Source: CAVTJL01 sp963828215
GTDB lineage: Bacteria; Pseudomonadota; Alphaproteobacteria; Geminicoccales; Geminicoccaceae
Reading direction: 5' to 3'
Assembly (NCBI GenBank): GCA_963828215.1
Contig: CAWHFO010000060.1
Coordinates: 372,001 to 436,000 of the forward strand
DNA length: 64,000 nucleotides
Shown: positions 58,573 to 64,000 of the stretch, one piece after another
How the letters are laid out: every line of letters starts with the position of its first letter
Position numbering within the stretch: position 1 is the stretch's first letter
Made by a program: the position numbers and the translations under genes
Notes under the pieces: generated by a model
The model's input: the letters and a program-made list of their open reading frames with translations, nothing else
Told to the model about the DNA's origin: nothing
Database searches by the model: none

Positions 58573-59591
58573 GGCAGAGGTCCCGCATCCGCCGGGCAGC
58601 CGCAGGACTGGCGATGGTGCAGGGTCGTCGGCAGGCGCAGGTGCTGGGGCGGCGCGTCGGGCGCTGCGATCCGCTCCCGCAGCAGCCGGACCGCCAGCTC
58701 GCCGATGCGGCGGCAGGGCTGCTCGATGGTCGTCAGGCGCGGCTGGAAAAGGTCCGCCCAGTCGAAATCGTCGAACGAGACCAGCGCCACGTCGGCCGGC
58801 ACCCGCAGGCCCAGCTCCTGCAGCGCCCGCATGGCGCCCAACGCCATCAGATTGTTGCCGGAGACGAGGGCGGTCGGACGCTCGGCGAGGCTCATGAGCC
58901 TCCGAGTTGCGACCCGGGCCGGGGCCGAGCGGAACTCGCCCGAGACCATCAGCCCCTGGTCCACGACGAGGCCGGCGTCGCGCATGCCCGCCTCGAAGCC
59001 GTTGATCCGCTCGTGCGTCGAGCTCAGCCCCGGAATGCCGGTCAGCATGCCGATCCGCCGATGGCCGAGCGACGCCAGATGGCGCACCACGCGGCGCATG
59101 TCCGGGCCGTTCTGGGCCACCACATAGTCGCAGTCCGTCGCGGCCACCCGGTCGATCTGCACGACCGGGACGCCGTGCCGCCGCGCGTAGGCCACGGCCT
59201 CGGCGCCGCCGGCTGCCGACGGTGCCAGGACGAGCCCGTCGACGCGCCGGCCGAGCAGCAGCCGGACGGCCGCCATCTCGCGCTCGGCGTCCTCGCCGAT
59301 GTCGCTCAGGATCACCGCGTAGCCGGCGCCGGCGGCGGCGGCCTCGAGGGCGCTGACGACCGCCGTGAAGTAGGGATTGCCGATGTCGCCGATCACGAGG
59401 CCGAAGGTCCTCGTCTCGGCGCGCTTCAGCGACCGGGCCAGCGTGTTGGGCATGTAGCCCGAATCGCGGATCGCCGCGAGGACGCGCCCGCGCGTCTGCG
59501 CCGGCACGGCACGCGTCTCGTTCAGCACGTGGGAGACGGTGGAGATGGACACCCCCGCCATCCGTGCCACGTCCCGCATCGTCACCAGCAC
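58569..59591 (-). CDS. LacI-family transcriptional repressor
   Basis: About 340 residues. Helix-turn-helix and hinge: VTMRDVARMAGVSISTVSHVLNETRAVPAQTRGRVLAAIRDSGYMPNTLARSLKRAETRTFGLVIGDIGNPYFTAVVSALE. The effector core is type I periplasmic-like with LVSGNNLMALGAMRALQELGLRVPADVALVSFDDFDWADLFQPRLTTIEQP. Start taken as GTG at 59591; the ATG four codons later is also possible. First gene of the operon it should control; candidate operator at 59647. Confidence 0.9.
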   Translation of the reverse strand: MLVTMRDVARMAGVSISTVSHVLNETRAVPAQTRGRVLAAIRDSGYMPNTLARSLKRAETRTFGLVIGDIGNPYFTAVVSALEAAAAGAGYAVILSDIGEDAEREMAAVRLLLGRRVDGLVLAPSAAGGAEAVAYARRHGVPVVQIDRVAATDCDYVVAQNGPDMRRVVRHLASLGHRRIGMLTGIPGLSSTHERINGFEAGMRDAGLVVDQGLMVSGEFRSAPARVATRRLMSLAERPTALVSGNNLMALGAMRALQELGLRVPADVALVSFDDFDWADLFQPRLTTIEQPCRRIGELAVRLLRERIAAPDAPPQHLRLPTTLHHRQSCGCPADAGPLP

Positions 59592-59646
59592 GCCCGGACC
59601 ATCTCGTTTGCCTCCCTGGCGGGACACTGCATCGCCCCGCCGGGCT

Positions 59647-59664
59647 TCGCAAACGTTTTTGCGA
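59647..59664. promoter_or_regulatory. Candidate LacI-family operator
   Basis: TCGCAAACGTTTTTGCGA: central AAACGTTT palindrome with the CpG centre typical of GalR/LacI operators, and outer TCGCAAA / TTTGCGA arms. It lies 56 nt upstream of the lacI start and about 120 nt upstream of guaB. Confidence 0.65.
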
Positions 59665-59782
59665 TGCGGCCGCCGGACGGTCCGGGCAAGGATGCGGCCC
59701 CCGGGCCGGGCGAGCCCGCTCTTCCCCGCGAGCGGCCCGGCATCTATAAGGCCGTGCAACCCGAAAATGAGCCGAGGTTGCG

Positions 59783-61264
59783 ATGGAGACGAGCGGGCAC
59801 GGCGCCCTCCCCGAGGCGCTCACCTTCGACGATGTGCTGCTCGAGCCGAGCTATTCCGAGGTGCTTCCCGGTCAGGCCGACGTCCGCACGCGGCTGACCC
59901 GCAAGATCGAGCTCGGCATCCCGCTCATCTCGGCGGCCATGGACACGGTCACCGAGGCGCCGATGGCGATCGCCATGGCCCAGCACGGCGGCCTCGGCGT
60001 CATCCACAAGAACATGCAGGTCGAGGAGCAGGCGGCGCAGGTCCTCCAGGTGAAGAAGTTCGAGGCCGGCATGGTGGTCAATCCGCTGACCGTCGGCCCC
60101 GAGACGCCTCTCTCCACGGCCCTCGACCTGATGGCCCGCGCCGGGATCTCGGGCCTGCCGGTGGTCGAGGGGCCGAAGGGCCGCCTGGTCGGCATCCTTA
60201 CCAACCGCGACGTCCGGTTCGTCCCGCCGAGCGCCCGGCCGGTGAGCGAGCTCATGACCTCGGAGCGCCTCGTCACGGCGCGGGAGGGGGTCACCCGGGC
60301 CGAGGCCATGGAGCTGCTCCATCGCCACCGGATCGAGAAGCTCCTGATCGTCGACGACGACTACCGCCTGATCGGCCTCGTGACCGTCAAGGACATCGAC
60401 AAGGCGCAGCGCTTCCCGAGCGCCTGCAAGGACGAGCTGGGCCGGCTGCGGGTCGGGGCCGCGACCGGCACGGGCGAGGCCGGCTGGGCCCGGGCCGGGC
60501 GGCTCGTCGAGGCCGGCGCCGACGTCATCGTGGTCGACACGGCGCACGGCCATTCGCAGGGCGTCATCGACGCCGTGGCGCGCATCCGCAGGCTCTCCAA
60601 CGCGACCCAGATCGTGGCCGGCAACGTCGCCACGGGGGATGCCGCCCAGGCGCTGGTCGATGCCGGCGCCGATGCCGTCAAGGTCGGGATCGGCCCGGGC
60701 TCGATCTGCACCACGCGGGTCGTCGCCGGGGTCGGGGTGCCGCAGCTCACCGCGATCCTGAATGTCGTCGAGCGCTGCCGCCGGGCCGGCGTGCCGGTCA
60801 TCGCGGACGGCGGCATCCGCGCCTCCGGCGACCTCGCCAAGGCGATCGCCGCCGGCGCCGACTGCGCCATGCTGGGCTCGATGCTGGCCGGCACCGACGA
60901 GGCGCCGGGCGAGGTTTTTCTCTATCAGGGGCGGTCGTACAAGGCCTACCGGGGGATGGGGTCGCTGGGCGCCATGGCGCGCGGCTCGGCCGACCGCTAC
61001 TTCCAGCAGGAGATCAAGGACACCCTGAAGCTGGTGCCGGAGGGGATCGAGGGACGGGTGCCCTATCGCGGCGCCGCCGCCACCATCATCCATCAGCTGG
61101 TCGGCGGGCTCCGCGCCGCGATGGGCTACACGGGCCATGCCGAGATCGCCGCCATGCAGCGGCGCTGTCGGTTCATCCGGGTGACGCAGGCGGGTGTCCG
61201 CGAGGGCCATGTCCACGACGTGGCGATCACCCGCGAGGCACCCAACTACCGGCAGGAAGGCTGA
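59783..61264 (+). CDS. guaB: Inosine-5'-monophosphate dehydrogenase
   Basis: 493 residues. Catalytic barrel with LTFDDVLLEPSYSEVLPG, IPLISAAMDTVTEAPMAIAMAQHGGLGVIHKN, the substrate loop GIGPGSICTTRVVAGVGVPQ (catalytic Cys) and the flap GSLGAMARGSADRYFQ. Two CBS domains (residues ~100-215, ISGLPVVEG and IEKLLIVDDDYRLIGLVTVKDIDKA) regulate by purine nucleotides. Commits IMP to GMP. Divergent from the lacI operon. Confidence 0.97.
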   Translation: METSGHGALPEALTFDDVLLEPSYSEVLPGQADVRTRLTRKIELGIPLISAAMDTVTEAPMAIAMAQHGGLGVIHKNMQVEEQAAQVLQVKKFEAGMVVNPLTVGPETPLSTALDLMARAGISGLPVVEGPKGRLVGILTNRDVRFVPPSARPVSELMTSERLVTAREGVTRAEAMELLHRHRIEKLLIVDDDYRLIGLVTVKDIDKAQRFPSACKDELGRLRVGAATGTGEAGWARAGRLVEAGADVIVVDTAHGHSQGVIDAVARIRRLSNATQIVAGNVATGDAAQALVDAGADAVKVGIGPGSICTTRVVAGVGVPQLTAILNVVERCRRAGVPVIADGGIRASGDLAKAIAAGADCAMLGSMLAGTDEAPGEVFLYQGRSYKAYRGMGSLGAMARGSADRYFQQEIKDTLKLVPEGIEGRVPYRGAAATIIHQLVGGLRAAMGYTGHAEIAAMQRRCRFIRVTQAGVREGHVHDVAITREAPNYRQEG

Positions 61265-61392
61265 GGGCCGGTATCACCCCCGTTCATGTCCCCTTAACCC
61301 GCGCCGCTTAGGGTCGGTCGTGGCGCCGCCGCACCGGTGTCGCCGTGACCGTTCCGGGCCGACCTCGACCGGCCCGCTCGCGCGGAGCGACC

Positions 61393-63430
61393 GTGAACCG
61401 TCTGCTGCCGTCCGACGTCGGCCTGTGCCTCATCGCCGCCTACGGCCTGTTGGCGGCGTTCGTGCCGCTGCTGGCCCCGCTGAGCCACCTCCTGGGCTGG
61501 CATGGCGATCCCTCGGGCGCCGCGCGCTTCGGCGGGCCGGCTCTCGCCGTCGCCGTGCCGGCGATGGCGGCCGTCGTCCTGCGCCTCAAGCGCTCCTACG
61601 AGGTGCCGCCGCACGTCGTGCTCGGCGTGGGCCTCCTGACCCTGCTCGCCACCCCGCTCTTGGCGCGGAGCGGCGTGGTCGTCGAGGCGGCCCTGGCGAC
61701 CGGCCTGGTGCTCGCGGCCAGCTCCTTCGCCGCACGGCTGCGGCTGGGCCGCTGGTTCAAGGCGGCCGCCGGCGGGGGCGACCGTCGCCTGCGCGGCCTG
61801 GAGTCCCTGAGCGAGGCCTATCTCGCCTTCGTCGCGGGCGGAAAGATCGTCTGGGCCAACGAGGCGGCCGTGGCCCTGCTCGGCTACCCGCTGCTCGGCC
61901 GCGACGTCGGCCGCTACCTGCCCCTGCTCCGCGACCGCGAGGGGCTGGCCGCCCTGATCGCCGACGGCTGCCCGGCGGATGCCGAGGTGCACCACGAGTT
62001 CGAGCCGAAGCTTCGCGGGCGAGATCATGGTCAGCCGCCGCCCCGACGGCGGGCGCCCTCTCTCGATCGTCCGGGTCACCGACGTCTCCTCGCGGCGCGC
62101 CCGCGAGCGGTCGCTCGAGCGGCTCGCCCTGCACGACGCGCTGACCGAGCTGCCCAACCGGCTGCTGCTCAACGACCGGGTTCGGCAGGCGCTGCGCGCC
62201 GCCGAGCGGAGCGGCGAGCCGCTGGCGCTGATGATCCTCGATCTCGACCGCTTCAAGGAGGTCAACGACACGCTGGGCCACCATGTGGGCGACCTGCTGC
62301 TCAGGGAGCTCGGGCCCCGGCTGGCGACGCCGCTCCGCCGCACCGACACGCTGGCACGGCTGGGCGGCGACGAGTTCGCCGTGCTGCTGCCGGCACCGAC
62401 GACGCGCGAGGTCGCCTGCCAGGTCGCGGAGCGACTGGTCGAGCAGCTGGCCGAGCCCTTCCTCGTCGAGGGCATGCGGCTCGAGGTGGGCGTCAGCATC
62501 GGCGTCGCCCTCTCGCCCGACCACGGCGTCGACCTCGAGGCGCTGCTCCAGCGTGGCGACAGCGCCATGTACAAGGCCAAGCGCGAGGGGCTGGGGTTCG
62601 TCGTGTTCGACGAGGAGGAGCCGAGCGCCTATCACCGTCGCCTCGTCATGCAGCGCGAGCTCCGGGGCGCCATCCAGCGGGAGGAGCTCGTCCTCCTGTT
62701 CCAGCCCAAGCTCGCCGCGGGGAGCCGCCGGCCCGTCGGCGTCGAGGTCCTGGTGCGCTGGGCCCATCCGGAGCTGGGGCTGCTGGAGCCCAAGGACTTC
62801 CTCGCCGTCGCCGAGCAGACGGGGCTGGCCGATCAGCTCACCCTCTGGACGCTCAACGCCGCTCTCAAGGAGCACCGCGGCTGGCGTCTGGCCGGGCTCG
62901 ACCTGCCGGTCTCGGTCAACCTCACGGCCGCCTGGCTCCGGGACCCGAGCGCGCCCAAGATGCTGCGGCTGGCCCTGGACACCTGGGAGGTGCGGCCGGG
63001 CGACCTCGTGCTCGAGCTCGCCGAAGGCGCGATCATGAGCGGGCTCGAGGGAACCATGGCCCAGCTGCTGGCGATCGCGGCGCTCGGCTGCGAGCTGTCG
63101 CTCGACGGCTTCGGCACCGGATTCTCGCCCCTCGTCCATCTCCCCCGCCTGCCGCTCAGCGAGCTCAAGATCGACCGCTCCCTCATCGCCCGGATGGCCG
63201 ACGACCACAACAGCGCGGTGATCGTCCGCTCGATCGTCAAGCTGGCCCACGGCCTCGGGCTGCGCGTCGTCGGCACGGGCATCGATGCGCCCGACACGGC
63301 GGACTGGCTGGCCAGCCTGCACTGCGACCAGCTGCAGGGCTATTCCCTGGCCAGACCGATGGACTCGGCGGAGCTCGTCGCCTGGCTCGGGGCGACCGCC
63401 GCCGTCCCGGCCGCGCCGGCGGAGGGCTGA
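61393..63430 (+). CDS. Membrane-bound GGDEF-EAL protein with degenerate EAL domain (one frameshift)
   Basis: About 679 residues; GTG start. Four N-terminal transmembrane helices (LCLIAAYGLLAAFVPLLAPL and three more), then a PAS-like segment (LSEAYLAFVAGGKIVWANEAAVALLGYPLLG). After an indel near 62008 comes a GGDEF domain with LMILDLDRFKEVNDTLGHHVGD and ARLGGDEFAVLLP, and an inhibitory RxxD (RRTD) five residues before it, so diguanylate cyclase activity is likely. The EAL half reads VEVLVRWAHPELG (E-V-L), LDGFGTGFSPL (second Asp to Gly) and VVGTGID where active enzymes have VAEGVE, so phosphodiesterase activity is probably lost. Confidence 0.88.
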
Positions 63431-64000
63431 GGCGGCGTCTCCTGATCCGGGGCGGGCGCCTCGCGGCCCGGCTCCCTGACCGGCAGCAGCAGCACGGCGC
63501 CCACCGCCAGGAGCACCAGGATCACGGCCATGCCGGCCCGCTGGCTGCCGGCCCAGAGGGTCACGACGCCCAGGAGGAACGGGCCCAGGAACGCCGTGAG
63601 CTTGCCGCTGAGGGCGTAGATGCCGAACATCTGGGCGCGGTTCTCGGGCCGGGTCAGGCGGGCCATCAGCGAGCGGCTCGAGGACTGGGCCGGGCCCACG
63701 AACAGGCCGAGCGTCACGGCGGCACCCCAGAAGACGGCACGATCGGTGGCGAGGAGCGTGGTCGCCCCGGCCAGCAGGAGACCGCCGAGCGCTACCAGGA
63801 TCACGCGCTTGGGGCCGATCCGGTCGTCGAGCCGGCCCATCGCGAAGGCGCCGAGCCCGCCGGCGACGTTGAGGGCGATACCCAGCTCGATCACCTCGGC
63901 CACGTCGAGGCCGAAGGTCCCGGCCGCATAGATCCCGCCGAAGGCGAAGAGCGTGTTGAGCCCGTCATTGTAGACCATCCGCGCGACGAGGAAGCGGCTC
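63340..64000 (-). CDS. MFS transporter, UMF1-like (5' end beyond the window)
   Basis: C-terminal ~220 residues only: VYNDGLNTLFAFGGIYAAGTFGLDVAEVIELGIALNVAGGLGAFAMGRLDDRIGPKRVILVALGGLLL (Major Facilitator loop D-R-x-G-x-K/R), then WGAAVTLGLFVGPAQSSSRSLMARLTRPENRAQMFGIYALSGKLTAFLGPFLLGVVT. This is the Atg22-like UMF1 subfamily. Tail QETPPQPSAGAAGTAAVAP is disordered. Its last 91 bases overlap the GGDEF-EAL gene convergently. Confidence 0.85.
   Translation of the reverse strand, partial: SRFLVARMVYNDGLNTLFAFGGIYAAGTFGLDVAEVIELGIALNVAGGLGAFAMGRLDDRIGPKRVILVALGGLLLAGATTLLATDRAVFWGAAVTLGLFVGPAQSSSRSLMARLTRPENRAQMFGIYALSGKLTAFLGPFLLGVVTLWAGSQRAGMAVILVLLAVGAVLLLPVREPGREAPAPDQETPPQPSAGAAGTAAVAPSQATSSAESIGLARE

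Overview
The window is about 64 kb of roughly 70% GC DNA from an alphaproteobacterium, most likely a Rhodospirillales-type lineage. The evidence is gene order: carA-carB-greA-trxB-lsrB on one strand, diverging from a yqeY (GatB/YqeY)-dnaG-rpoD block, with polA, msrP and guaB nearby. All of these are chromosomal housekeeping genes. Single-nucleotide indels break many genes, including essential ones (polA, carB, dnaG, rpoD). The simplest reading is an indel-rich assembly, so most 'frameshifted' genes here should be taken as intact in the organism. Coordinates of such genes span the whole reconstructed reading frame.

Layout. 1-6.6 kb: IS110 relic, small unknown proteins, a sugar-nucleotide-type dehydrogenase, an SDR, and a serine-hydrolase-fold protein that lacks its catalytic Ser/Lys. 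6.6-16.7 kb: glyoxalase, cytochrome P460, a beta-propeller protein, GNAT, an orphan sugar-binding protein, an amidohydrolase-nucleosidase pair, alpha/beta hydrolase, SemiSWEET and an HxlR regulator. 16.8-24.6 kb: a catabolic cluster (PdxA-family dehydrogenase, GntR regulator, class III CoA-transferase, enoyl-CoA hydratase, complete TRAP transporter, HIBADH-like dehydrogenase), probably for import and CoA-dependent degradation of an unidentified carboxylic acid. 24.7-27.1 kb: mtgA, then a cobalamin riboswitch in front of a small unknown gene and cobW.

27.1-33.4 kb is an accessory island of clearly lower GC. It holds an IS110 fragment and one very large gene for a secreted protein of no recognisable family. 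That gene is split by an IS1595-family element and an IS630-family element, and removing the IS630 restores the frame exactly. 33.7-38.6 kb carries a paralogue of the small gene at 1.3 kb, then polA (with a degenerate proofreading domain) and msrP.

38.7-39.6 kb is the most interesting stretch. Three tandem ~150-nt structured small-RNA genes lie on the minus strand, each ending in a perfect intrinsic terminator, directly downstream of trxB-lsrB. This is the neighbourhood of the AbcR/alpha-r15 sRNAs and their LysR activator LsrB/VtlR in Rhizobiales, so I read them as a triplicated AbcR-like array. Two of the three share an extended promoter box.

39.6-51.8 kb is the housekeeping core, ending with a tRNA-Ile2(CAU). 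51.9-59.6 kb has an OmpA-like lipoprotein behind two tandem dyad repeats and a LacI-controlled operon (LacI, sugar ABC transporter, IlvD/Edd-type sugar-acid dehydratase) that suggests non-phosphorylating pentose or sugar-acid oxidation. 59.8-64 kb has guaB, a membrane GGDEF-EAL protein with a degenerate EAL domain, and the end of an MFS transporter.
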